Shown here piece after piece: positions 1-5,959 of a stretch of DNA of 6,298 bases (its first letter is position 1; every line of letters begins with the position of its first letter). The notes under the pieces were generated by a model, which ran no database searches, was not told where the DNA came from, and saw nothing but the letters and a program-made list of their open reading frames with translations. The position numbers and the translations under genes are program-made. The stretch comes from an uncultured Gammaproteobacteria bacterium. GTDB taxonomy: Bacteria > Pseudomonadota > Gammaproteobacteria > GCA-001735895. The stretch lies in NCBI GenBank assembly GCA_945787265.1, contig CALZHS010000106.1, positions 1 to 6,298 of the forward strand. The letters are read 5' to 3'.

Positions 1-14
1 TGAGGTCAAGGCAA

Positions 15-42
15 TAAAAAAGGGCTCCCGAGGGAGCCCTTT
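15..42 (-). terminator. Rho-independent terminator of the porin gene
   Basis: Read on the minus strand, GGGCTCCC and GGGAGCCC (32-39 and 22-29) form an 8-bp GC-rich stem, extended to 11 bp by flanking AAA/TTT, with a very short loop. A run of six Ts (16-21 on the plus strand) follows. It starts 27 nt after the porin stop codon. The plus-strand reading has only three Ts after the stem, so the element mainly serves the minus strand. Confidence 0.93.
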
Positions 43-69
43 AGGTACTGCTTTACGAGTCTTCCAGGA

Positions 70-1152
70 TTAGATGATGTCGTACTTCAGGACCGCCATT
101 ACGCGAGTAACGTCGTCGTCCGAATCACCGCTGTCCTTGTCGAAACTAAACACTTCGTAGTACATCAGGGTCTTGCGTCCCAGGCTTTGGGTATAGCCGA
201 GTGTAATCGCCACCGGGTCATCTCCGGAAGCATCAATCGCGGTCTGCTCGATGTGCAGGTAAGCATTGCCAAAACCGGCATCGATTATGAGGCCTTCGTC
301 GTCATCATTTGCCTGAATACCGACGCCCAGAGTTGCGTCACCCAGCGCGATGCTGTGCAGTACCACACTGGTTGTCGGGTTGTCGACTGCTTCGATATCC
401 TGGTAAGCGAGATTCAGCGTCATATCACCAAGGCCGAAAGAAACACCAGCCTCGAATCCGTCAAGACCGTCTTCACCACGATCTGCTGCGATAGCGTCGT
501 CTATCGCCAAAGACGCGTCGGCTTCCAGTGCTGCGATTTCAGCTGCGGTGAAAGTACCCGGAGAAGCTGAGTTTGCCGCATTCGCTAAGGCTAGATCAGT
601 TACTGCATCTTCTGCGGCCTCTTCTGCGTCGGCAATAGCATCATCTGCGTCCAGGTCGAAATAGAATGTAAAACCAAATGAAGCGGCGCCTGCACTACCG
701 GTGTAGGTTATGGCGTTGTCGCCACGGCTACCGGTTAGGCTCTGGTTACCATAAGCCAGCATGTTGTAACCAGAATGCCACCATGGGATATCGAGCGCAC
801 CAGCACCGTGGGTGTAGAACGTGTGCGTGGTCTGGCCGATGAGAACCGAGCCGAAGTCGCCTTTCAGGCCGACATAGCGATGACGTACGCCAAGACCGCC
901 ACCTTCACCGAGGTCGACGTCCCATTCGTAACGACCAAAACCGGTCAAGCCGTTGCCGAGGTCAGTTTCGCCCCTGGCACCGAAGCGTGAAGAAAAGGAG
1001 CGGATGTCCATTTCGCTTTCGCCCGCGGTATCCTGATTCCAGAGACCAATACGAGCAGACGCGTAGACTTCATCAGCCCCGGCCTGTACGGCGATAGGCG
1101 CGGCGACAGTGCCGGCTACAGCCATTGCTATTGCAGTAGTTTTAAATTTCAT
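70..1152 (-). CDS. Gram-negative porin, 16-stranded-type trimeric beta-barrel family
   Basis: This 360-residue protein should form an outer-membrane beta-barrel channel for passive entry of small hydrophilic solutes. Residues 1-24 are a Sec signal peptide (MKFK, a hydrophobic Ala/Val stretch, cleavage likely after VQA24). The mature part shows typical porin strands and turns: SRFGARGETDLGNGL (55-69), RHRYVGLKGDFGSVLIGQ (90-107) and GSRGDNAITYTGS (141-153). These match the general porin (Porin_4/OmpC-like) families; specificity cannot be read. The ATG is supported by the signal peptide and by an AAGGGT Shine-Dalgarno about 8 nt upstream (1161-1168). Two oddities are an Ala/Asp/Glu-rich helical-looking insertion at about residues 168-230, unlike a beta-barrel strand, and a C-terminus KYDII instead of the usual final Phe. 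The gene stands alone, divergent from yciO, and has its own terminator. Confidence 0.92.
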   Translation of the reverse strand: MKFKTTAIAMAVAGTVAAPIAVQAGADEVYASARIGLWNQDTAGESEMDIRSFSSRFGARGETDLGNGLTGFGRYEWDVDLGEGGGLGVRHRYVGLKGDFGSVLIGQTTHTFYTHGAGALDIPWWHSGYNMLAYGNQSLTGSRGDNAITYTGSAGAASFGFTFYFDLDADDAIADAEEAAEDAVTDLALANAANSASPGTFTAAEIAALEADASLAIDDAIAADRGEDGLDGFEAGVSFGLGDMTLNLAYQDIEAVDNPTTSVVLHSIALGDATLGVGIQANDDDEGLIIDAGFGNAYLHIEQTAIDASGDDPVAITLGYTQSLGRKTLMYYEVFSFDKDSGDSDDDVTRVMAVLKYDII

Positions 1153-1171
1153 GAGTAATTACCCTTAAGTC

Positions 1172-1199
1172 GTTTATATTTTGTGCTTAGGATATAAAC
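1172..1199 (-). promoter_or_regulatory. Inverted repeat in the porin 5' leader
   Basis: GTTTATAT (1172-1179) and ATATAAAC (1192-1199) are perfect 8-bp complements separated by 12 nt. On the porin mRNA this hairpin would end about 4 nt upstream of the AAGGGT ribosome-binding site. It is AT-rich and therefore weak as RNA. It could instead be a protein-binding operator, or chance in an AT-rich region. Confidence 0.4.
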
Positions 1200-1253
1200 C
1201 ATCATCAGTTGGGTTACGCGTAATGTATTGACCCTGTTGGTTTATGCGCAACG

Positions 1254-1281
1254 ATGATAGCCAAATCTGGCACAATAGCAA
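1254..1281 (-). promoter_or_regulatory. Candidate porin promoter, proximal
   Basis: On the minus strand, TTGCTA (-35, at 1276-1281) and TATCAT (-10, at 1254-1259) are separated by 16 bp. Both are partial matches to the sigma-70 consensus. A transcript from here would carry a leader of roughly 95 nt that includes the 1172-1199 hairpin. A second candidate lies at 1339-1367, so the choice is uncertain. Confidence 0.35.
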
Positions 1282-1317
1282 CCCTGTTTTTAGAAAAAAA
1301 CAACAATTCTTGCTATT

Positions 1318-1335
1318 TGTTGCAGAAATGTAACA
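1318..1335. promoter_or_regulatory. 18-bp palindrome, possible operator
   Basis: TGTTGC, six spacer bases and GTAACA form an inverted repeat with five of six positions matching per half-site. The half-site length and N6 spacing are typical of dimeric helix-turn-helix regulators. It sits in the porin/yciO divergent region. No specific regulator can be named. Confidence 0.3.
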
Positions 1336-1338
1336 CAA

Positions 1339-1367
1339 ATTGTCCGATTTCCTTTCCCCTCGTTCAA
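1339..1367 (-). promoter_or_regulatory. Candidate porin promoter, distal
   Basis: On the minus strand, TTGAAC (-35, 1362-1367) is followed after exactly 17 bp by GACAAT (-10, 1339-1344). The -35 is good and the -10 only moderate. If used, its start site would lie close to or within the palindrome at 1318-1335, which could then act as an operator. Confidence 0.25.
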
Positions 1368-1409
1368 AAATACGTCTTAATTCGTTGATTTAAATATTAT
1401 TTTGAAACG

Positions 1410-1440
1410 TTGTTTTCTTCCCACTGGTTTGCTGTATCAT
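1410..1440 (+). promoter_or_regulatory. Candidate yciO promoter
   Basis: TATCAT (1435-1440), preceded directly by TG, is a fair -10. The -35 is poor: TTGTTT at 1410-1415 gives a long 19-bp spacer. The stretch TGCTGTATCATCGCGC closely matches the one before the putative rluB (6258-6273), which supports it as a promoter element. Initiation near 1447 would leave a leader of about 20 nt carrying the AGGT ribosome-binding site. Confidence 0.45.
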
Positions 1441-1466
1441 CGCGCAGCTTGCAGGTAGATTTGCCC

Positions 1467-2087
1467 ATGGCCCAGTTCTTCGAAATTCATCCCGATAATC
1501 CCCAGCGTCGCCTGATTCAACAGGCCGTGGCCATCATCGACCGTGGTGGTGTGGTGATTTATCCCACGGATTCGAGCTACGCGCTCGGCTGCCACATCGG
1601 CGACAAGGCCGCGATGGAGCGCATCCAGCGTATTCGGCGCACCGACAGCAAGCACCACTTCACGCTGGTGTGCAGCGACCTGTCCGAGATCGGTACCTAC
1701 GCCAAGGTGTCCAACTCGGATTATCGTCTGATGAAAACGCTGACCCCGGGGCCTTACACCTTCTTGCTCAAGGCAACCTCGGTGGTGCCGCGTCGCCTGA
1801 TGAATCCGAAACGTAAAACCATCGGCGTGCGCGTGCCCGATAACAATATCGTGCGCGCGATACTGACGGAGCTCGGACAGCCCATCATGAGCAGCACGCT
1901 GATTCCGCCCGGTGGCCGGCAGGCGCTGGATGATGCCGCCGAAATTCGCGAAATCTATGAACACGACGTCGACCTCGTCATCGACGGTGGCTTCTGCGGC
2001 GTGGAGCCGACCACGGTCATCAGCCTGATCGACGGGCACCCCGAAATCCTGAGGCACGGGCGGGGTGAGACGTCGTTCCTGGAGTAG
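1467..2087 (+). CDS. yciO: YciO-family protein (Sua5/YciO/YrdC fold)
   Basis: The product is a YrdC-fold protein related to the threonylcarbamoyl-AMP synthases TsaC/Sua5, which make the t6A tRNA modification. It belongs to the YciO branch, whose role is less settled. From ATG 1467 it is 206 residues, the length I recall for E. coli YciO, and begins MAQFFEIHPDNPQ as that family does. An in-frame start at 1410 would add 19 residues unlike the family. AGGT at 1453-1456 is a reasonable ribosome-binding site. Conserved stretches are YPTDSSYALGC (32-42), TPGPYTF (93-99), KRKTIGVRVPD (115-125) and PTTV (181-184). By my manual alignment the KxR and SxN motifs of TsaC are not kept (IRRT near 56-59; SSTLIPPG at 142-149), so it should not be called TsaC. 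In E. coli yciO also lies near rluB, which fits this neighbourhood. Confidence 0.93.
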   Translation: MAQFFEIHPDNPQRRLIQQAVAIIDRGGVVIYPTDSSYALGCHIGDKAAMERIQRIRRTDSKHHFTLVCSDLSEIGTYAKVSNSDYRLMKTLTPGPYTFLLKATSVVPRRLMNPKRKTIGVRVPDNNIVRAILTELGQPIMSSTLIPPGGRQALDDAAEIREIYEHDVDLVIDGGFCGVEPTTVISLIDGHPEILRHGRGETSFLE

Positions 2088-2115
2088 GGGCCCGTCCCCG
2101 TCGCCCCGGGAAGTC

Positions 2116-2156
2116 ATTTTAAAATCATGGTTTGTGGCTTTGCTTATCAGTATAAT
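2116..2156 (+). promoter_or_regulatory. Promoter of trpS (and scpAB)
   Basis: TATAAT at 2151-2156 is a perfect sigma-70 -10, about 35 nt before the trpS start. The -35 is weak: TGGTTT (2128-2133) at 17 bp. An AT palindrome ATTTTAAAAT (2116-2125) lies just upstream and could act like an UP element. Initiation near 2163 would give a leader of about 28 nt. No trp-type attenuator is visible. Confidence 0.6.
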
Positions 2157-2190
2157 TCGACCCGGGCCTCTATAAACTGGATCATCATTA

Positions 2191-3408
2191 TTGAATACCA
2201 TTAGTCAAAACAACCGCGTGCTGTCGGGCATGCGTCCCACCGGGTTGTTGCACCTAGGCCACTATCACGGCGTCTTGAAAAACTGGATCGAACTTCAACA
2301 CAGCTACGAATGTTTTTACTTCGTTGCGGACTGGCATGCGCTCACCACGCATTACGAGGATCCATCGATTATCGCCGACAGCACCCGCGATATGGTCATC
2401 GACTGGCTCGCCGCGGGCGTGAATCCGGGCACGGCGACCCTGTTTATCCAGTCGCGTATCCCGGAACACGCCGAATTGCACCTGCTGCTGTCGATGATTA
2501 CACCGCTGGGCTGGCTCGAGCGTGTGCCCAGTTTCAAGGATCAGCAGGAGAAAATTAAAGATAAGGATTTATCGACCTTTGGCTTTCTCGGTTACCCGCT
2601 GCTGCAGAGTGCGGATATCCTGATGTACAAGGCCGGCTTTGTTCCGGTGGGTGATGACCAGGTTGCGCATGTCGAGCTGACGCGTGAAGTCGCCCGCCGC
2701 TTCAATCATTTCTACGGTCGCGAACCTGATTTCGAGAACAAGGTCAGCGCCGCGATCAACAAGATGGGCAAGAAGAACGCCAGGCTTTACCGGGATGCGC
2801 GCAAGCGCTACCAGGAGCAGGGCGATAGCGAGGCACTGTCGATTGGTCATGCTTTGCTGGAATCTCAACAGCACATCAGTTTGAGTGACCGTGAGCGACT
2901 GCTGGGGTATCTCGATGGTGAGGGGCGCATTATCCTGCCCGAACCGCAGGCGATGCTGACCGTCTCGTCAAAAATGCCCGGCGTAGACGGGCAGAAAATG
3001 TCGAAGTCCTATAACAATACGATCGCGTTGCGCGAAGATCCGGACAGCATTACCCAGAAAATCAAAACCATGCCGACCGACCCGGCACGCGTGCGCCGCA
3101 CCGATCCGGGCGACCCGGACAAGTGCCCGGTGTGGGAGTTTCACGAGGTCTATACCGATGAAGCGACCAAGAAAAAGCTCGCGGAGGGTTGCAAAACAGC
3201 GTCGATCGGCTGCATCGACTGCAAGCAATATGTTATCGATTCGATCATCGAGGAGTTAAAGCCGATTCAGCAGGGTGTCAACGAATACCTGGGCGATCTT
3301 TCCGGGGTCGACAGCATTATCAACGAAGGCTGCGAGGCCGCACGCGACGTTGCGCAGGATACCATCGAAGAAGTGCGCAAGCTGATGGGATTAACCGGGC
3401 GCAGGTAG
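2191..3408 (+). CDS. trpS: Tryptophanyl-tRNA synthetase, long form with possible Fe-S cysteine cluster
   Basis: Cytoplasmic class I synthetase that activates L-tryptophan with ATP and charges tRNA-Trp. The Rossmann core shows the HIGH motif as HLGH (21-24) within a GMRPTG...HLGHYHG signature, GDDQ (154-157), and KMSKS (269-273). At 405 residues it exceeds the E. coli form (334) mainly through an insertion at about 182-247, before LPEP. In the C-terminal tRNA-binding region cysteines 312, 334, 341 and 344 form C-x21-C-x6-C-x2-C, nearly the [4Fe-4S] motif of Thermotoga maritima TrpRS. The start is TTG 2191: an in-frame stop lies at 2173 and the first ATG (residue 14) falls inside the conserved N-terminus. 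Only a weak GGAT (2179-2182) precedes it. It follows yciO by 103 nt with its own -10, and is followed closely by scpA. Confidence 0.96.
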   Translation: MNTISQNNRVLSGMRPTGLLHLGHYHGVLKNWIELQHSYECFYFVADWHALTTHYEDPSIIADSTRDMVIDWLAAGVNPGTATLFIQSRIPEHAELHLLLSMITPLGWLERVPSFKDQQEKIKDKDLSTFGFLGYPLLQSADILMYKAGFVPVGDDQVAHVELTREVARRFNHFYGREPDFENKVSAAINKMGKKNARLYRDARKRYQEQGDSEALSIGHALLESQQHISLSDRERLLGYLDGEGRIILPEPQAMLTVSSKMPGVDGQKMSKSYNNTIALREDPDSITQKIKTMPTDPARVRRTDPGDPDKCPVWEFHEVYTDEATKKKLAEGCKTASIGCIDCKQYVIDSIIEELKPIQQGVNEYLGDLSGVDSIINEGCEAARDVAQDTIEEVRKLMGLTGRR

Positions 3409-3421
3409 TATCGGTAATACA

Positions 3422-4228
3422 ATGGAAGAAACCTTCAACAGTAGCACATCGATCCAGTCGGAAATGCCGTTTGCCCTGGTCGAGGGCGAGCCGCTGACCA
3501 TTATTCCGCAGGATCTCTATATTCCGCCCGACGCGTTGCTGGTGTTTCTCGAGGCTTTCGAAGGCCCCCTCGATCTGTTGCTCTACCTGATCAAGCGCCA
3601 GAATCTCGATATTCTCGATATTCCCATAGCCGCGATCACCCGGCAGTACATGGAATACATCCACATGATGGACCATCTCGAACTCGAACTGGCCGCGGAA
3701 TACCTGGTGATGGCATCGATGCTGGCCGAAATCAAGTCGCGCATGCTGCTGCCGCGACCCACGGAATCGCAGGACGAGGATGACCCGCGGGCCGAGCTGG
3801 TGCGACGCCTGCAGGAATACGAGCAGTTCAAACAGGCGGCGGAAGACCTCGATGGGCTCGACCGAATGGAACGCGAAATCCATCCAACCCACATCGATAT
3901 CCCCAAGTTCAAGGTCAAACTGGCGTTACCGACGGTCGACCTGAATGACCTGATGAGTGCGTTTCGCGATGTCGTCAATCGCGCCGAGCAGTTTGCCAGC
4001 CATCATGTCGAACGTGAACCGCTGTCGGTACGAGAACGCATGGTGATTGTGCTCGATCGCATCTCGGCCGAGGATTTCACCAGCTTTAACGACTTTTTCA
4101 ATCCAGCCGAAGGGCGCATGGGCGTTGTCGTCAGTTTCGTCGCAATTCTTGAGCTACTCAAGGAATCGCTGATCGACCTGGTGCAAACCGAGCCTTATGG
4201 CCCGATCTACGTCAAGGCCAAATCATAA
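3422..4228 (+). CDS. scpA: ScpA, kleisin subunit of the SMC-ScpAB condensin
   Basis: ScpA bridges the SMC ATPase heads and recruits ScpB, helping condense and segregate the chromosome. The N-terminal kleisin signature is FEGPLDLLLYLIKRQNLDI (46-64). The conserved AAEYLVMASMLAEIKSRMLL follows at 91-110, then an acidic linker (116-122), a helical middle (123-160), and a C-terminal winged-helix domain (about 200-260, with VVVSFVAILELLKESLIDL) that contacts an SMC head. The 268-residue protein carries an N-terminal extension of about 35 residues before the signature, relative to Bacillus-type ScpA. The ATG is 13 nt after the trpS stop and has only a weak ribosome-binding site, so coupled translation is likely. 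No smc gene is in the window. Confidence 0.95.
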   Translation: MEETFNSSTSIQSEMPFALVEGEPLTIIPQDLYIPPDALLVFLEAFEGPLDLLLYLIKRQNLDILDIPIAAITRQYMEYIHMMDHLELELAAEYLVMASMLAEIKSRMLLPRPTESQDEDDPRAELVRRLQEYEQFKQAAEDLDGLDRMEREIHPTHIDIPKFKVKLALPTVDLNDLMSAFRDVVNRAEQFASHHVEREPLSVRERMVIVLDRISAEDFTSFNDFFNPAEGRMGVVVSFVAILELLKESLIDLVQTEPYGPIYVKAKS

Positions 4229-4231
4229 ATC

Positions 4232-4816
4232 ATGCAAATCGAAAAACTTAAAACCATCCTCGAAGCGTTGTTTGCCGCCAGCGACAAACCGCTGTCAGTC
4301 AACCAGCTGTTTGAATTTTTTGTCGGCGATATCGAACAGCCGGGAAAAGATGAAATCCGCCAGGCGATCCAGCAGCTGACCGAGAAATACGAGGGCAGTG
4401 GTTTCGAATTGAAGCAGGTCGCCTCGGGATTCCGATTCCAGGTCAGGCCCGAGTTCGAAACCTGGGTAGTGCGCCTGTGGGAGCAAAAGCCACCGCGCTA
4501 CTCGCGCGCGCTGATGGAAACGCTGGCCCTGATTGCCTATCGGCAGCCGATTACGCGTGGCGAAATCGAGGATATCCGTGGCGTCAGCGTCAGCACCAGC
4601 ATCATCAGGACGCTGGAAGAACGCGACTGGGTCAAATCGCTGGGGCACAAGGAGGTCCCGGGCAGGCCGACGCTGTATGGCACTACCAACGCGTTTCTCG
4701 ATTACTTCAACCTGAAGTCGCTCAACGAGCTGCCGACGCTGGCCGAAATTCGTGATATCGACCAGTTCAATCCCGAATTTTCGTTCGAGGAAAAAACCGA
4801 GGCAGCCGCCAATTAG
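4232..4816 (+). CDS. scpB: ScpB, winged-helix (KITE-type) subunit of SMC-ScpAB
   Basis: ScpB dimers bind the central part of ScpA in the SMC complex. The 194-residue product has the usual two winged-helix domains. The first covers about 1-80 (LKTILEALFAASDKPLSV near the start, then FELKQVASGFRFQ at 58-70). The second covers about 86-160, with SRALMETLALIAYRQPITR (91-109), EIEDIRGVSV (111-120) and VPGRPTLYGTTNAFLDYF (142-159). The tail is acidic and probably disordered. The ATG comes 3 nt after the scpA stop with no good ribosome-binding site (AAGG at 4214-4217 is about 14 nt away), so translation is probably coupled to scpA. The stop codon TAG (4814-4816) overlaps the first base of the inverted repeat that leads into the next gene. 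Confidence 0.95.
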   Translation: MQIEKLKTILEALFAASDKPLSVNQLFEFFVGDIEQPGKDEIRQAIQQLTEKYEGSGFELKQVASGFRFQVRPEFETWVVRLWEQKPPRYSRALMETLALIAYRQPITRGEIEDIRGVSVSTSIIRTLEERDWVKSLGHKEVPGRPTLYGTTNAFLDYFNLKSLNELPTLAEIRDIDQFNPEFSFEEKTEAAAN

Positions 4817-4837
4817 CATCTATAATCGGGTAGATGC
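4816..4837 (+). promoter_or_regulatory. Inverted repeat enclosing the lipoprotein start codon, overlapping a TATAAT
   Basis: GCATCTA (4816-4822) and TAGATGC (4831-4837) are perfect 7-bp complements with an 8-nt loop. The right arm contains the ATG (4834-4836) of the next gene, and the loop holds GGG (4828-4830), the only possible Shine-Dalgarno, just 3 nt from the ATG. TATAAT at 4821-4826 is a perfect -10 sequence whose start point would fall near 4833-4834, giving an almost leaderless message. No -35 is visible at the right distance. It may be a translational hairpin on read-through transcripts, a promoter, or both. Confidence 0.45.
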
Positions 4838-5796
4838 GATGCCTTGTTAATCTAGTAACCATTTGCGCTTTGCTGACTGCCTGCAGTGAGCAAAAACAGG
4901 CGCTTGATACCTGGGTTCATGCCGACACCGGTTCCTACGGCGCCGCCATCAGTCCCGATGGCAAGTACCTGCTGACCGGTGAAATCGGCGGCTTCGCGCG
5001 CGTCTGGGATTTGCAGACCAACCGCGTCAAGTACAGCGTCCAGCACGAAGAGGGTGCCGAGGGCGGTATCATCGCGGCTGCATTTTCGGAGCTTGGTAAC
5101 GTGCTGGTAACCATTGAGCAAAACTCGATTGCGCGCTGGGCGGTAGAGTCCGGGCGCCTTACCGGTTACTGGTCCTGGCCCAACCTGACCGACGTCGCGG
5201 TGTCGGCAAACGGTCGTTTCGCACTGATCGGCAGTAAGGACAACCAGGCGGTTTATTTCGATATGGTCGAAGGCAAGATGCGTTACGTATTTGCGCATCA
5301 CGAGAAGGTTACCAGCGTGGCGCTGTCGAAGGATGGCCGTTTCGCACTGACCGGTGCCGATGACTGGCATGCCAGCCTGTGGGATCTGAGTAACGGTGAG
5401 CACCTGTGGTCGAAGAACCTGGAGTACAAAATCTCGCTGGTTGCGCTGTCCGATGACGGTGAGCTTGCGCTTGCGAACGCGCATATCGGCGATGCGCATG
5501 TTTACTCGACCCGCGGTAAGGGTGAACTGGTGTCGCGCCTCGACGAAATCAGGATGACGCTGGTCTCGGCCGACTTTTCGGATGACAACCGCACGCTGGC
5601 GACCGGCAGGGCGGCCAAGGCGATCGATATCTGGGATGTCGCCAGCGGTAAACGTCGCGAAACCTGGAAGCCGAAAGTCAAACACAAGGTGCAGCCTGAC
5701 TCGGCGACGATTCTCGCCCTCGTGCTCGACAGCAATGCGAAAACCCTGATCTCCGAATCCTCGACCGGCATCGGCCAGCGCTGGGCTATCAACTGA
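4834..5796 (+). CDS. Predicted lipoprotein with a WD40-type beta-propeller
   Basis: No specific gene is recognised. The 320-residue product begins with a short lipoprotein signal: Arg2, a hydrophobic stretch from Leu4, and lipobox LTAC ending at Cys17. Ser18 after the lipidated cysteine does not signal inner-membrane retention, so an outer-membrane, periplasm-facing location is likely. The rest is about seven WD40-like blades, roughly 35-70, 79-113, 118-153, 159-193, 199-235, 242-278 and 291-320, with repeated S-x-DG-x-x-ALTG hairpins and WD pairs at 58-59, 183-184 and 267-268. Such propellers are usually protein-binding scaffolds, and no enzyme motif is seen. An in-frame stop (4831-4833) just before the ATG rules out a longer form. 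It follows scpB by 17 nt and could be co-transcribed, yet a periplasmic lipoprotein has no obvious link to condensin. Confidence 0.88.
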   Translation: MRCLVNLVTICALLTACSEQKQALDTWVHADTGSYGAAISPDGKYLLTGEIGGFARVWDLQTNRVKYSVQHEEGAEGGIIAAAFSELGNVLVTIEQNSIARWAVESGRLTGYWSWPNLTDVAVSANGRFALIGSKDNQAVYFDMVEGKMRYVFAHHEKVTSVALSKDGRFALTGADDWHASLWDLSNGEHLWSKNLEYKISLVALSDDGELALANAHIGDAHVYSTRGKGELVSRLDEIRMTLVSADFSDDNRTLATGRAAKAIDIWDVASGKRRETWKPKVKHKVQPDSATILALVLDSNAKTLISESSTGIGQRWAIN

Positions 5797-5821
5797 CCCC
5801 GCCAGGATTCCCCTCGATTGA

Positions 5822-5844
5822 GTCATTCCCGCGCAAGTGGGAAT
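5822..5844 (+). repeat. REP-like stem-loop, copy 1
   Basis: GTC is followed by ATTCCC (5825-5830), eight bases, and GGGAAT (5839-5844). The inner bases extend the stem to 8 bp around a GCAA tetraloop. It fits the ATTCCC-N8-GGGAAT form best known from Neisseria dRS3 repeats and from dispersed repeats in many proteobacteria. It begins 26 nt after the lipoprotein stop, so it could protect the mRNA 3' end, but no T-run follows. Confidence 0.75.
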
Positions 5845-5915
5845 CTCGCAAGCCCGCCTGCGATTGCCAGCACAGGATCTGAAAAAATGCCTGAAGGGAG
5901 CGCGTTGATACGAGG

Positions 5916-5959
5916 GTGGGCGGAAAAAATTTTTGCGGGCAAAAATGTATTCCGCCCAC
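5916..5959. repeat. 44-nt near-perfect palindrome
   Basis: The outer arms (5916-5925 and 5950-5959, GTGGGCGGAA / TTCCGCCCAC) are perfect 10-bp complements. The inner arms TTTTTGC (5930-5936) and GCAAAAA (5939-5945) are perfect 7-bp complements around the same centre. In total 19 of 22 arm positions pair. It differs in sequence from the ATTCCC family around it. As DNA it could form a cruciform or bind a dimeric protein; as RNA, a long hairpin. No T-run follows the stem on either strand, so it is not a typical terminator. Confidence 0.75.

Larger units (their letters stand above)
1153..1466. promoter_or_regulatory. AT-rich divergent intergenic region between porin and yciO
   Basis: This 314-bp gap is visibly more AT-rich than the flanking genes and has no credible gene. 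It must hold the promoters for the porin (minus) and yciO (plus). Inside it I see a porin leader hairpin (1172-1199), candidate porin promoters (1254-1281 and 1339-1367), an 18-bp palindrome (1318-1335) and a yciO -10 (1435-1440), each listed separately. The 8-mer ACCCTGTT also occurs twice, at 1231-1238 and 1281-1288. The length and the A/T tracts suit a regulated porin promoter, but no known regulator site is recognised. Confidence 0.7.

Noticed and set aside
775..990. 71-codon plus-strand open frame inside the porin gene
   Set aside because: Antisense to conserved porin strands, with no ribosome-binding site or recognisable feature.
1467..2087. Calling this gene tsaC (t6A biosynthesis)
   Set aside because: Length and N-terminus match YciO, and the KxR and SxN motifs expected of TsaC do not appear in my alignment.
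2087..2099. Terminator between yciO and trpS
   Set aside because: GGGG/CCCC gives only a 4-bp stem and no T-tract follows directly, so yciO transcripts may well read into trpS.
1437..2201. 254-codon open frame on the minus strand over yciO
   Set aside because: Fully antisense to a well-matched YciO protein, and its composition looks like a shadow of GC-rich coding sequence.
5825..5844. Rho-independent terminator behind the lipoprotein gene
   Set aside because: A good hairpin, but no T-run follows it and its sequence belongs to the dispersed repeat family.
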